From Sinomicrobium kalidii (lineage in GTDB: Bacteria > Bacteroidota > Bacteroidia > Flavobacteriales > Flavobacteriaceae): 64,000 nucleotides of DNA. A model generated the notes under the pieces. It was given only the letters and a program-made list of their open reading frames with translations, had not been told where the DNA came from and made no database searches. This document shows positions 46,013 through 54,991 of this stretch, piece after piece. The stretch spans positions 372,001-436,000 of the forward strand of contig NZ_CP089211.1 of assembly GCF_021183825.1 (NCBI RefSeq). Reading direction: 5' to 3'. Numbering within the stretch: position 1 is the first letter of the stretch; each line of letters starts with the position of its first letter. Made by a program: the position numbers and the translations under genes.

Positions 46013-46065
46013 AGAGTTTTGGAGTCTTTGGAGTTTTGGAGTTGAGGAGTTAAAAGATTGAATGG

Positions 46066-46152
46066 GCTTAGCGCCCCCTGCCCTCTCAAGGGGGGTGTTC
46101 AGGATGTACAACCAAACAAAAGCATTAGTCCCCCGGCTTCGCCGGACACATT
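46066..46152. repeat. G-rich palindromic intergenic repeat, downstream copy
   Basis: CCCCCTGCCCTCTCAAGGGG then GGTGTTCAGGATGTACAACC, GCATTAGTCCCCCGGCTTCG and CCGGACACA. It matches 44697-44782 block by block, ending in the same CCGG-type hairpin. Its end runs into the promoter of the next MFS gene. Confidence 0.65.
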
Positions 46153-46155
46153 TTG

Positions 46156-46163
46156 TACCTTTG
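46156..46163 (+). promoter_or_regulatory. -7 promoter element of the second MFS gene
   Basis: TACCTTTG fits TAnnTTTG. It lies 38 bp before the TTG at 46201, which excludes an upstream TTG at 46153 as translation start. Confidence 0.55.
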
Positions 46164-46200
46164 TTCCTCCTTAGGGAAAACCTCAAAAAATTGCTATACC

Positions 46201-47400
46201 TTGAAAGATTTTTACCTGTTTTTAAAACAAAATGCCAGGCAAGTGAGCTTTGGCTGGGTGCTTACTTTTTTATCCGGTTTCGGGCAAACTTTTTTAATAT
46301 CGCTTTATGTTCCGGAAATCCTGAAGGCTTTTTCCCTTTCGAAAGGGACTTTCGGGGGAATCTATGCTGTCTGTACCATTATTTCTTCCATGATTTTACT
46401 CACCATAGGGCATTCCATAGATCATAAACCTGTAAAAACGGTTACAGCCATTACAGTAACTGGTGCGGCGGTCTCGTGTTTTATCCTGGGGATATCGCAC
46501 TATCATATTGCGTTATTATTCCTGGCATTGATAGGGTTACGTCTCAGCGGACAGGGATGGATGACGCATATCAGTATGACGGTAATGTCCCGCTACTACA
46601 GTGCTGACCGCGGAAAAGCCCTGAGTGTCTCTGCCCTCGGTTATTCTATCGGTGAAGCTTTATTGCCTATCGTCATCTCCACGCTTATCCTCTGGTATGA
46701 CTACGAAGTGGCTGCCATGGCATCGGGTGTTTTTTTGCTGTTGTATCTTGTCAGGCTTTATTTCGTAAAACTTACGCATTTCAACCCTGAAAAGGATAAA
46801 AGCAAGGATATATCGTCCAAAGCCATTGTTCGGGATTATTTAAAAATACTCTCGGAAAAGAAATTTTATATCGTAATGCCCGCAAGTCTTATTGTGGCTT
46901 TTATTTCTACTTCCTTCTTTTTTTACCAATACGTATTTGTAGAAGACAAAGGCTGGTCGGTATCTTTATACGCCTCTTTCTTTACGGCTTATGCCGCTAC
47001 GCGCTTTGTTATGACCTTTGCAAGCGGATTCTGGATAGATCGCTTTACCGCCAGGAGAATGTTCCGCGTCTATTTATTGCCCATAACTATCGGGCTGCTC
47101 CCGCTTGCCTTTATGGACAGTATTGCAGGGGCACTGATATTCCTGATCCTTGCAGGGTGTTCCGTAGGAATTTCGGGGTCGGTAAAAACAGCCGTCATTG
47201 CCGAGCTCTACGGGACGGAAAAACTGGGAGTGGTACGGAGTGTTTATACCATGTTTATGGTGTTGAGTACTGCACTGGGCCCTCTTGTTGTGGGGCTGCT
47301 ACTGGATGCCGATATAGGCTTTCGCTGGATTATCCTCGGGCTGTTCTTTACAGCCACAGCTTCTCTCCTCAACGCCCAGCGTATAAAAAATGTTTCCTGA
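46201..47400 (+). CDS. MFS transporter
   Basis: About 399 residues from a TTG at 46201 (LKDFYLFLKQNARQVSFGWV); no ATG is suitably placed and the promoter (46156) rules out the longer frame. Twelve spans. The first starts GWVLTFLSGFGQTFLISLYV; the loop after span 2 reads GHSIDHKPVKTV, a weak motif A. This resembles nitrate/nitrite-like or oxalate-formate-like MFS members. Substrate unknown. It is separate from the previous MFS gene by sequence and by promoter, so it is not a tandem duplicate. Confidence 0.82.
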   Translation: MKDFYLFLKQNARQVSFGWVLTFLSGFGQTFLISLYVPEILKAFSLSKGTFGGIYAVCTIISSMILLTIGHSIDHKPVKTVTAITVTGAAVSCFILGISHYHIALLFLALIGLRLSGQGWMTHISMTVMSRYYSADRGKALSVSALGYSIGEALLPIVISTLILWYDYEVAAMASGVFLLLYLVRLYFVKLTHFNPEKDKSKDISSKAIVRDYLKILSEKKFYIVMPASLIVAFISTSFFFYQYVFVEDKGWSVSLYASFFTAYAATRFVMTFASGFWIDRFTARRMFRVYLLPITIGLLPLAFMDSIAGALIFLILAGCSVGISGSVKTAVIAELYGTEKLGVVRSVYTMFMVLSTALGPLVVGLLLDADIGFRWIILGLFFTATASLLNAQRIKNVS

Positions 47401-47572
47401 ATTTCTAATTTCCAAAACAGAAAAATATAATTTACGGGTATTAAGTATTTAATATAAGCACGGTAAGCATTTCAAATAAACCGTAATGAAGAAAAAACAG
47501 ATAGAAATATCGGATAATACCTGAAAAAAGAGTATTTTCAAGTCAGTTTTTCCATGTAGAAAACCTTATTTT

Positions 47573-48487
47573 ATGCTACTGAACAATAAAATCCCCCTGA
47601 AATTCCTCTTCAGGAAAACAAGTGCAGAGATCATTTTTGTTTCCATTTTATCTGTAATTATCGGTATTGCCGATGAGCTTCTTCATGTAGGTGGTATTGC
47701 CATTCCGCTGGTGATCCCTACCATACTGGGAACAGCCATATCCCTTATCCTTACTTTTCGTACCGGCCAGTCCTATAACCGCTGGTGGGAGGCCCGGATC
47801 ATCTGGGGTGCCATTGTTAACGATTCCCGAACCCTGACCCGGCAATTACAGGGTTTTGTCCGCACAGAAGGTGATGAAGCCGAAAGTGCGAAAGCACTTG
47901 TACACCGAATGGTCTACAGACAAATGGCATGGAATTACAGCCTGGGGCAATCGCTCCGCAAGCAGGACCCCATGGAGCACACAGACCGTTTTCTTTCGGA
48001 AGAAGAACGGAACCGGATTGCAAAACACGATAATGTGCCCAATGCACTCCTGCAACTGCATACGGCAGACCTGAAAGAAGCTATTGAAAAGGGCTGGGTC
48101 AACACCTATCAGCAGGTACAACTGGACGAAACACTGAAAAGATTGTGCGATTCCATGGGAAAATCAGAACGGATAAAGAATACTGTCTTTCCTGCTACCT
48201 ACAGCCTTATTGTTCACTTAACCATTTATTTGTTTATCATTATTCTGCCCTTTGGTTTGGTAGATGATCTCGGTTTAATCCAGATTCCCCTTGTAATAAC
48301 TGTGGCCATGGCTTTTTTTCTTATCGAGAAAACAGCCATTTACCTGCAGGACCCTTTTGAAAACCTGCCTACCGACACTCCGGTGACATCTATTGCCCGG
48401 ACCATTGAGATCAATTTAAGGCAGATGCTGGGAGAGACCGATGTTCCGCCCAGGACAGCGCCTGTGCAAAATTTTTATTTGATGTAG
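47573..48487 (+). CDS. Bestrophin-family channel
   Basis: 304 residues. The bestrophin signature is LTFRTGQSYNRWWEARIIWG (~61-80), with the N-terminal span SVIIGIADELLHVGG and later spans around 205-245 (IVHLTIYLFIIILPFGLVDD, a family hallmark). It ends with a typical DPFENLPTDTPVTSIARTIE. Prokaryotic bestrophins form pentameric ion channels, often cation-selective (as in Klebsiella). The start ATG at 47573 gives MLLNNKIPLKFLF. The 170 bp upstream contains no other gene. It is independent of its neighbours. Confidence 0.92.
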   Translation: MLLNNKIPLKFLFRKTSAEIIFVSILSVIIGIADELLHVGGIAIPLVIPTILGTAISLILTFRTGQSYNRWWEARIIWGAIVNDSRTLTRQLQGFVRTEGDEAESAKALVHRMVYRQMAWNYSLGQSLRKQDPMEHTDRFLSEEERNRIAKHDNVPNALLQLHTADLKEAIEKGWVNTYQQVQLDETLKRLCDSMGKSERIKNTVFPATYSLIVHLTIYLFIIILPFGLVDDLGLIQIPLVITVAMAFFLIEKTAIYLQDPFENLPTDTPVTSIARTIEINLRQMLGETDVPPRTAPVQNFYLM

Positions 48488-48692
48488 GTTACGCGTTGCA
48501 AACGTACACCAGGCGTTGCAACAGCCATTGGAACTCGTCGAAAACAAGCAACAAACGTTACAAATGAGTACCAACGAATAGAAACTTTGATCTGCTAAAA
48601 TGAAACATTAATTTTATTTCCTGCTGCCGGAAATACTACCGACAATAGTATTATGATAACAAAACATCGCAAACATCATTCGAAGACAGCCT

Positions 48693-50180
48693 ATGAAAAA
48701 ATATTTACTCATTGTTTTAATACTATCCGTTGCCAAGTTTAGCGTGCAGTGGCTCGGCAACAGGAACTATGGATTTCATCGTGATGAACTGCTCCACCTA
48801 TCAGTTAGTGAACACCTTGCCTGGGGGTATATGGAGTTCCCCCCGTTTATTGGTTTTGTAGGACGGCTGTCTTTCTGGCTTTTCGATTATTCCCTATCGG
48901 GAGTTCGGCTCTTCCCTACTTTGGCAGGAGTTGGTATTTTAATCCTTTGCTGTGCAATGGCCAAAGCACTGGGCGGAAAATCCAGATCCGTGCTGCTTTC
49001 CGGAATATGTATTCTTGCCTTTTTACCGTTTTACAGGAATCACACACTTTTTCAACCGGTAGCGTTTAATCAGTTATTCTGGACGTTGGGTTTTTATTTC
49101 ATCATTAAATTCATCAACTCCGGAAACAAAAAACTCCTTGTTTTATGCGGCATTACACTAGGATTGGGATTGTTGAACAAATATACCATGCTGGTATGGG
49201 CATTCGGGGTTTTTACGGGCCTGTTATTCTACGAGCGGGGCGCCATCTATAAATCAAAATGGGTTTATATAGCCGGGGGCATCGGATTGTTTATTTTCCT
49301 GCCCAATGTTATTTGGCAGTTGCAACACGACTTCCCGCTTTTAAAACATCTGGAAAGCCTGAACCGTAAGCAATTAAACGATATAAATCCGCTGGATTTC
49401 GGACTTACACAATTAAAGTTCCCCTTTACATTAATTATCAGTATTCTGGGGCTAACGGCCTTACTGATCGATAAAAACCTGAAAAAATACAGGGCCGTTG
49501 GTATTTCTGTTATCGTTATTTTCTTTTCACTGTGGATACTCGGTGCAAAAGCATATTATATTTTTCCCGTTTACCCGGTTTTATTTGCGGGCGGGGCGGT
49601 TAAAATAGAATCTTTACTCTCCAAAAAACCTGTTTTCATTTCCATTATCGCAGTCGTGGTATTGGCCCCATCCGTATTTTTTATCCCGGAAGCCACTCCT
49701 GTGTTTCCGATCGGGGAATTTGTAGAATATAAAGGCCTTCAGGAGAAAAACGGACGGGTGGAACTGACCGGGGACTATGCCGATATGTTCGGATGGGAAG
49801 AACAGGTGAAACTGGTAGACAGCGTTTACCAGTCTTTAAGTCCCGAAGAACAACAAAACTGTGTGATCTGGGCGGAAAACTATGGCGAAGCGGGAGCGGT
49901 AAAAATACTGGGGGAAAAATATGGCCTGCCCAATCCCGTAAGCAGGCACGGCAGCTTTTGGACATGGGGTTACGGAAATAAAGATGCAGAAGTCTGGATA
50001 AGCCTGGGAAATGAAAAACCTTCGGTGGAGCATGTATTTGAAGAAATAAAACTAGTGAAAACAATAACCCATAAATATGCCATAGAAGAAGAAAACGGAA
50101 TACCGCTTTACCTCTGCCGAAAACCAAAAATCGATATTGAAAAATGGTGGGAAGATTACAGGGAGCATGTGTTTGACTGA
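48693..50180 (+). CDS. Glycosyltransferase family 39 (ArnT/PMT-like) membrane protein
   Basis: 495 residues with about ten spans in the first ~340 and a soluble C-terminal domain. Loop 1 carries the catalytic acidic motif HRDELLHLSVSEHLAWGYME with EFPP, as in GT39 proteins using polyprenyl-phosphate sugars. The C-terminal periplasmic part (~350-495) reads VIWAENYGEAGAVKILGEK, the usual substrate-side domain of Bacteroidota members. It probably glycosylates lipid or protein acceptors at the outer face of the inner membrane; the sugar is unknown. The 205 bp upstream contains short CGTTGCAAACG-type repeats only. Confidence 0.88.
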   Translation: MKKYLLIVLILSVAKFSVQWLGNRNYGFHRDELLHLSVSEHLAWGYMEFPPFIGFVGRLSFWLFDYSLSGVRLFPTLAGVGILILCCAMAKALGGKSRSVLLSGICILAFLPFYRNHTLFQPVAFNQLFWTLGFYFIIKFINSGNKKLLVLCGITLGLGLLNKYTMLVWAFGVFTGLLFYERGAIYKSKWVYIAGGIGLFIFLPNVIWQLQHDFPLLKHLESLNRKQLNDINPLDFGLTQLKFPFTLIISILGLTALLIDKNLKKYRAVGISVIVIFFSLWILGAKAYYIFPVYPVLFAGGAVKIESLLSKKPVFISIIAVVVLAPSVFFIPEATPVFPIGEFVEYKGLQEKNGRVELTGDYADMFGWEEQVKLVDSVYQSLSPEEQQNCVIWAENYGEAGAVKILGEKYGLPNPVSRHGSFWTWGYGNKDAEVWISLGNEKPSVEHVFEEIKLVKTITHKYAIEEENGIPLYLCRKPKIDIEKWWEDYREHVFD

Positions 50181-50230
50181 TAGGTAAAGTAAAATAAGGT
50201 ATGCGTTGCAAATTTAGACAAAGGCGCCGT

Positions 50231-50375
50231 ACTGCGCCCTGCCGAAGTAGAGGTGACACGACTTCAGTCGTGAAGGAGGGTTTGAAAACCCGGGCCATTG
50301 TAAAAACACAAATGTTCGGGAATAAACCCAAGGTCCGGGCCGGGATCAAACTCCCCAACCCTCTGAAGAGGGGTG
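50231..50375. repeat. Dispersed intergenic repeat, copy 2
   Basis: Matches the element at 19807-19935: GACTTCAGTCGTG, GGAGGGTTTGAAAACCC, GCCATTGTAAAAACACAAA and GGATCAAACTC in the same order. The 50181-50512 interval contains nothing else besides a CGTTGCAAAT motif at about 50205. Confidence 0.6.
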
Positions 50376-50512
50376 CTTTTGGACTCATCTTCATTAAACA
50401 ATATTCCTTAAAAAAAGTTGGTTTGGAGCAGAATAATAAACCATTATAATTGCGTAACGGTAATTATTGTAAATGAGCCCTTGTTCAGATTTTACAAACA
50501 GTTGAATCCTGC

Positions 50513-50520
50513 TATCTTTG
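50513..50520 (+). promoter_or_regulatory. -7 promoter element of the gene at 50568
   Basis: TATCTTTG matches TAnnTTTG, 47 bp before the ATG. Confidence 0.5.
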
Positions 50521-50567
50521 TGCTTACCGGGAACTGCATATGGAATCCGGATACCAGGTTTTAATTC

Positions 50568-51242
50568 ATGAGCACTATCTTCAATACGTTTTATACAAAA
50601 TCCAAAAAGGAACAGCTAAAATTCCAGGTTAGATTGCTCCTGTTTTCATTACTCATCAATGCTCTGATAGCTTGTCTTCTCTATTTGGCTGTTCCTGCCC
50701 TTTTGTTCCTAATTCCCTTTTTTGTAGTTATAACACTATCGGTGATCGCCCCGTTCTTTGATGTTCCTTCATTGGTGCGCAAAGGGCATTTAAGGTATTT
50801 CTCTTCACTGTTACTGTCGGAAAAAGAGAAAGACGGGATTATTACTATTCACGGCGGAACTTTATTCGATTATTATTTTACCATTCCCAAAAGTCTCGAA
50901 GGCAAACAAAGAACTTCCTTTATACTATCGGAATATTTGAAAGGTTTACTGAACATTGCCCGTAAAGAAGATGACAATGTAGTTATACAGGGTACCAGTT
51001 ATATTATAAACGAAAGAACGGCACGTAAAATAGGTCTGAAAAAAGTAAGGACCAACGGTATTCAACAGCTTATTTTGCTGTACAATTATTTTAACCTGGT
51101 GGTTTCGCTTTATTTTGTCAAAAACAAAATCATATTTCCAAAAATCAGCCGGATAAATACCTACCGGGGGAAGCTAAGTGACATTAAAGAACATAAAGAT
51201 TATATAACGACAATGCTCAACAGGGTCTCTGTTTTATTTTGA
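50568..51242 (+). CDS. Two-span membrane protein, hypothetical
   Basis: 224 residues; family not recognised. Two membrane segments are close together (~24-45 and ~47-65, separated by a very short turn), followed by a ~150-residue cytoplasmic domain with mixed alpha/beta character (GIITIHGGTLFDYYFTIPKS, then NVVIQGTSYIINERTARKIG). No catalytic motif is seen. It has its own promoter and an 11-bp-stem hairpin ~90 bp after the stop. A GG-leader peptide gene is convergent downstream; a link is only positional. Confidence 0.6.
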   Translation: MSTIFNTFYTKSKKEQLKFQVRLLLFSLLINALIACLLYLAVPALLFLIPFFVVITLSVIAPFFDVPSLVRKGHLRYFSSLLLSEKEKDGIITIHGGTLFDYYFTIPKSLEGKQRTSFILSEYLKGLLNIARKEDDNVVIQGTSYIINERTARKIGLKKVRTNGIQQLILLYNYFNLVVSLYFVKNKIIFPKISRINTYRGKLSDIKEHKDYITTMLNRVSVLF

Positions 51243-51329
51243 ATTTGTTATGATGATACTCGTTGCAAACGAGCATCAGATGTTGCAAACGAGCCGGGAT
51301 ATATCATTCTTATTTGGTGCACATAAAAC

Positions 51330-51355
51330 AAGGTCATCTGGTGTCAGATGACCTT
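51330..51355. terminator. Perfect 11-bp hairpin between convergent genes
   Basis: AAGGTCATCTG (51330-51340), loop GTGT, CAGATGACCTT (51345-51355). On the minus strand it is followed by GTTTTATG, so it can terminate the GG-leader peptide transcript; it may also serve the plus-strand gene at 50568. Confidence 0.65.
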
Positions 51356-51475
51356 GGGCACATTTACAGTACTCTTAATATATTAACCTAACTTTCGTGG
51401 TACACTTGATTGATTGTAATAATTAAGGTATACCTGGTTTAAACGGTACTGAAAATTTCCTTTTCCAACCTTAAT

Positions 51476-51712
51476 TTAAAGGTCAAGACCACCTCCAAGC
51501 AATCCTCCTGCTCCCAAAGAGCCGAGGATTAATGCGGGGGTCAATGCAATACCGGTCCACGCAGCTGAAACGAGCATGGCAGCACCTAAACCAAGGTGAG
51601 CTCCTCCTTGTTGAAAATCGTTATAGGCCTGATCGAATGAGATCCCACCATTTGTTTCGCGTAATTCCCCAACATTCATTTCATGAACGCCATAACTTTC
51701 TAATGTTTTCAT
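51476..51712 (-). CDS. Double-glycine leader peptide, bacteriocin-like
   Basis: 78 residues. Residues 1-23 look like a GG-type leader: MNVGELRETNGG with the hydrophobic/acidic pattern (M12, V14, L17) before Gly22-Gly23. Peptidase-containing ABC transporters (C39) cleave after the GG. The mature part (55 residues) starts ISFDQAYNDFQQGG and is followed by a very hydrophobic Gly/Ala/Leu stretch ending GAGGLLGGG, typical of class II bacteriocins and related secreted peptides in Bacteroidota. No C39 exporter or immunity gene lies in the window. It is convergent with a membrane protein of unknown function and about 450 bp from a two-component pair on the same strand. Confidence 0.7.
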   Translation of the reverse strand: MKTLESYGVHEMNVGELRETNGGISFDQAYNDFQQGGAHLGLGAAMLVSAAWTGIALTPALILGSLGAGGLLGGGLDL

Positions 51713-52166
51713 AATTTAAAGATTTAAGTTAATGATTAAGTATAATCTAAATCAGTTTTAGCAAACACTAAACTGTTTAAATTCTGAATATTACGTGGGG
51801 CAGATGAGGTATCTAAGGTTGTTTTAGATAGAATTCATGGATAGATTTGAAATATAGGGCAGAGGTAGTTTATATTACGAAGGTAATATTATTCACTGCA
51901 CAAACCTTGCAGTTTAGTATTTTATTTCATAAATACAGTGCATTTTTAGTTAAAAATTTAATTATTCTAATCAAATAAATCTATTTGTACAAGAAAACCA
52001 AGCAATACTGTTAAAAATACTAAAATAACCTGTCGCCGGAAATTCACCGAAGACCAACCTAAGCTGCAGGATCGTCAGCAACAGGGAAAAGGAGATAAAA
52101 AATTATATTGGAAAACAGAAGATAATGTATATAGTATATTAAAGGTAAATTCAAAAGCCTCTACTC
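51713..52166. other. AT-rich gap between the GG-leader peptide and the response regulator
   Basis: No gene is supported. The stretch is very AT-rich. A short plus-strand open stretch (about 52019-52160, reading CRRKFTEDQPKLQDRQQQGK) lacks a start and is probably chance or an old remnant. The upstream region of the minus-strand peptide contains TAGTGTTTG (51767-51775, minus reading), a near -7 element. Confidence 0.4.
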
Positions 52167-52799
52167 TTAGATCAACCCCAGATAAATGGCATGCTTGGTA
52201 AGGCCGGCAAGGTTTTTGGCGCCTAACTTTAGCAACAGGTTTTTACGATAGGTTTCAACAGTATGCTTGCTGATGAACAATTTCTCGGCTATTTCGTTCG
52301 TGGTATATTCCCGGGCTATCAGTTCCAGCACCTGTAATTCCCGCTTGCTCAAGGGGCCCTCTTTTGCTTTTTGGGATGTAAACAAACTATCTTTATACGT
52401 TTGTGTGACAACATCCGAAAAGTAATTTTCACCGGACAAAACGGTTTTTACCGCTTTTATCAACTCGGTCTTTGATGCATTTTTCTGAACATACCCATCT
52501 ACACCGTTCTGTTTTAATTGATGAAACATATTCGGGTTATTGTGCATACTTACCATAAGGGTGCTTACCTGCGGAAAATTCTTCTTTATATGACTGTTCA
52601 ATTCAATACCGTCCATTTCGGGCATACTTATATCGGAAATGACCAGGTCGATATCATTGGTATGTTCCAGGTAGGTCATCACCGTTTTTGCCTTATCCGT
52701 TTTTAAGGCAACTTCCATAGCATCGATGTCTTCAAAAATGCTGACCAGCCCATCCATAAACATTTGATGGTCATCAACAATAATTATCTTATAGGTCAT
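52167..52799 (-). CDS. NarL/LuxR-family response regulator paired with the TPR kinase
   Basis: 210 residues. Receiver domain with D9/D10, phospho-acceptor D56 (LVISDISMPEMDG) and Lys near 106 (DGYVQK). LuxR-type helix-turn-helix at ~147-205 (LSKRELQVLELIAREYTTNE, then SKHTVETYRKNLL). The gene overlaps the 3' end of the kinase gene by 11 bp, a strong sign of a cognate pair. Likely targets are envelope genes, possibly the lipoprotein cluster upstream, but no operator is identified. Confidence 0.92.
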   Translation of the reverse strand: MTYKIIIVDDHQMFMDGLVSIFEDIDAMEVALKTDKAKTVMTYLEHTNDIDLVISDISMPEMDGIELNSHIKKNFPQVSTLMVSMHNNPNMFHQLKQNGVDGYVQKNASKTELIKAVKTVLSGENYFSDVVTQTYKDSLFTSQKAKEGPLSKRELQVLELIAREYTTNEIAEKLFISKHTVETYRKNLLLKLGAKNLAGLTKHAIYLGLI

Positions 52800-54888
52800 T
52801 TTGCTGTTTTTTTATTGGAATTGTAATGTTTACCAGCGTGCCCCTTCCTGCTTTTGAATCAATCGCTATGCTTCCGTTTAACGATTGTACCCGCTCCCGG
52901 ATGTTTTGAAGCCCTACCCCTTTTTTATTTTCTTTTTTGACAAAGCCCTTTCCGTTATCTTCGAACAGTAGGTTAATCATATCCGCATGGGCATTTAACT
53001 GAATTTCAACAGCAGAGGCTGCTGCGTGTTTAATGGTGTTGTTTATCAGTTCTTGTATTATTTTATACATCGCGGCCTGTATATCATTCCCGGTTTGATT
53101 AACCCACGCTTCATTAAAGAAAGTAAAGTTGATCTCAACCGATGTGGAAGAAGCAATATCCTGAAGGTAATTCCTGATAAGACCGGTAAAAGCGTTCTCC
53201 TGAATTTTTTTTGACAATAAATCGTGTGAAATATGCCGCACCTGTTCATAGGTTTCGTCAAGGTGGTCAATAACGTCACTTAGTTTTGGCACTTCGCCAG
53301 AAAGATGATCCAACTGCAATTTTACGGCCGCCAGGCTTCCACCAACAGCGTCGTGCAATTCCTGTGCTATACGCTTTCTTTCCCGTTCCTGCCCTTCAAT
53401 GGAGGCCCGGATGGTTTTTAATTGTTGTTCTTTTACAAGATTTGCCACTTGCTTTTGATTCAATTCTTTCTGTTTTGCGGCCAGTGCCTTTTGTGTTTTT
53501 AGTTTTTGATAGTAGACAAAAAGAAGCACGCCCAACGGCACACTAAAAATAACAAAGCCGATGAGATAGGCATTTTTTAAAAGCCGTGACTTGCTTGCTT
53601 CTGCCCTGGCTATTTCCCTGCCCTTTTTCAGTAATGCAATCTTGTTCTCATTTGCCGCGGTATTCTTCTGTAATTGAAGAATGGTATTTTGCTGTCTGGA
53701 AGCTTCCAGTTCTTTTTCGAGACTTAGGTTTTTCAAAGCTTCCTCCTGTTGAAAAATTTCCAGTTCGTTTTTCTTTTTCTGGAGGGTAAGCAATTCTATT
53801 TCCTGTTGTTTCTTTTTCGTTTCATAAGCTATTTTTAGTTCTTCGAATTGCTTGTTTTTTTCTGTATTAAAAATACTGTCTTTTAAAGTTGCTGCTTTTT
53901 TCAGGTAAACAATACTCTTTTCATAATTTCCGGTTTTTTCATAAACCAATGCGTAAGTGTTATACAGGTGCAGTAAATAGGTACGCGAAGGTTCTTTTTC
54001 CAAAAATTCTGCAGCCTGGTCTAAATAAGGTAACGCTTCAAAATATTGTCCTGTTTTGTCGTATGCAATGGCCAGCTGGAGCAAAGAGGAGGTTGTAACT
54101 AGTTGGCTCCCGATTTTTTCAGAAAGTGTTATCGTTTTTTCATAATAATCTATAGCTTGTTCATAGTTTTTGTTTTCAAAAGATACAGTGGCAAAACCGA
54201 GGTATATATAACATAATGCATTATTGTTATTGGCCTTTTCAGCAAATTTTTGTGCTTTAACGTAGTGTTGTTTTGCCTCATTCAATCGGCCGGTTTTTGT
54301 ATAAATTTCGCCAAGGTTGATGTACTTCCCCAGTCTTAAGTGATCACTGAGGTGTTCATCTGTTGCTAAATGAAGGTATTTTTCGGCTTCTGCATATTCC
54401 TCTTTTTCCTCTAATAACACAGCTATCTGGTGCAGCACCATTGCCCTGCCGGGAGCGGTATATTTTTCAGAAAACGCTAATGCCTTCTGGTAATGCTCCA
54501 TAGCCCGTAAAAGCTCTCCTTTGCTTTTGTAGGTGTCTCCCAAGACCCTGTAATTATTAGCGTGAAATTTAATTTTTTGTGTTTCATCACAGGTATTGAT
54601 CAGGGGAATGTTCTCTTTTAATGTTGTTACAGCCTCAGAGAGATTACCCTGACTATTTAATGCTACACCTTTGGCAAATTTTATCTGAATAAGCAATTCC
54701 CTGGAAGGGTTTAATTGCATGGCAGAATCGAGGGCTTTTATACCTTTAGTATAGTTTTGCTGCCGGTCGATCAGGGTGACTCCTTTCTTAAACCAATCTA
54801 CGGCATTTACAGGTTGCTGCGACAGACATAACTGTATGGACAGCAGTACAACAATAAACAAACAGGTATGGGAAGTCAGATACTTCAA
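52789..54888 (-). CDS. TPR-domain sensor histidine kinase (HisKA_3)
   Basis: About 699 residues from a TTG at 54888 (LKYLTSHTCLFIVVLLSIQL as signal sequence); the frame reaches another TTG at 54954, but a promoter-like TATACTTTC lies in between. TPR repeats cover ~60-370, including SKGELLRAMEHYQKALAF and KENKNYEQAIDYYEKTI types. A Gln/Glu-rich coiled coil, a membrane span (~470-490), HisKA_3 with the phospho-His in AQELHDAVGGS, and HATPase_c (IQELINNTIKHA, EDNGKGF, KGVGLQNIRERV) follow. Same architecture as the kinase at 16091 but not a close copy. The response regulator overlaps its end by 11 bp. Confidence 0.92.
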   Translation of the reverse strand: MKYLTSHTCLFIVVLLSIQLCLSQQPVNAVDWFKKGVTLIDRQQNYTKGIKALDSAMQLNPSRELLIQIKFAKGVALNSQGNLSEAVTTLKENIPLINTCDETQKIKFHANNYRVLGDTYKSKGELLRAMEHYQKALAFSEKYTAPGRAMVLHQIAVLLEEKEEYAEAEKYLHLATDEHLSDHLRLGKYINLGEIYTKTGRLNEAKQHYVKAQKFAEKANNNNALCYIYLGFATVSFENKNYEQAIDYYEKTITLSEKIGSQLVTTSSLLQLAIAYDKTGQYFEALPYLDQAAEFLEKEPSRTYLLHLYNTYALVYEKTGNYEKSIVYLKKAATLKDSIFNTEKNKQFEELKIAYETKKKQQEIELLTLQKKKNELEIFQQEEALKNLSLEKELEASRQQNTILQLQKNTAANENKIALLKKGREIARAEASKSRLLKNAYLIGFVIFSVPLGVLLFVYYQKLKTQKALAAKQKELNQKQVANLVKEQQLKTIRASIEGQERERKRIAQELHDAVGGSLAAVKLQLDHLSGEVPKLSDVIDHLDETYEQVRHISHDLLSKKIQENAFTGLIRNYLQDIASSTSVEINFTFFNEAWVNQTGNDIQAAMYKIIQELINNTIKHAAASAVEIQLNAHADMINLLFEDNGKGFVKKENKKGVGLQNIRERVQSLNGSIAIDSKAGRGTLVNITIPIKKQQNDL

Positions 54889-54991
54889 TGAGTGCAAAAC
54901 TATTGTTTTTCCATATAAACCGAAAGTATAATATTCTGAATTAAAAACAACCAACTGTTGCCTGTTTATCTATACCATCGTGTTTTCATCC

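Noticed and set aside
47487..47525. 12-codon frame MKKKQIEISDNT upstream of the bestrophin gene
   Set aside because: Too short, without promoter or conservation evidence.
52019..52160. Open stretch resembling part of a protein (CRRKFTEDQPKLQDRQQ)
   Set aside because: No start codon, no recognised family and very short; kept only as a note on the gap.
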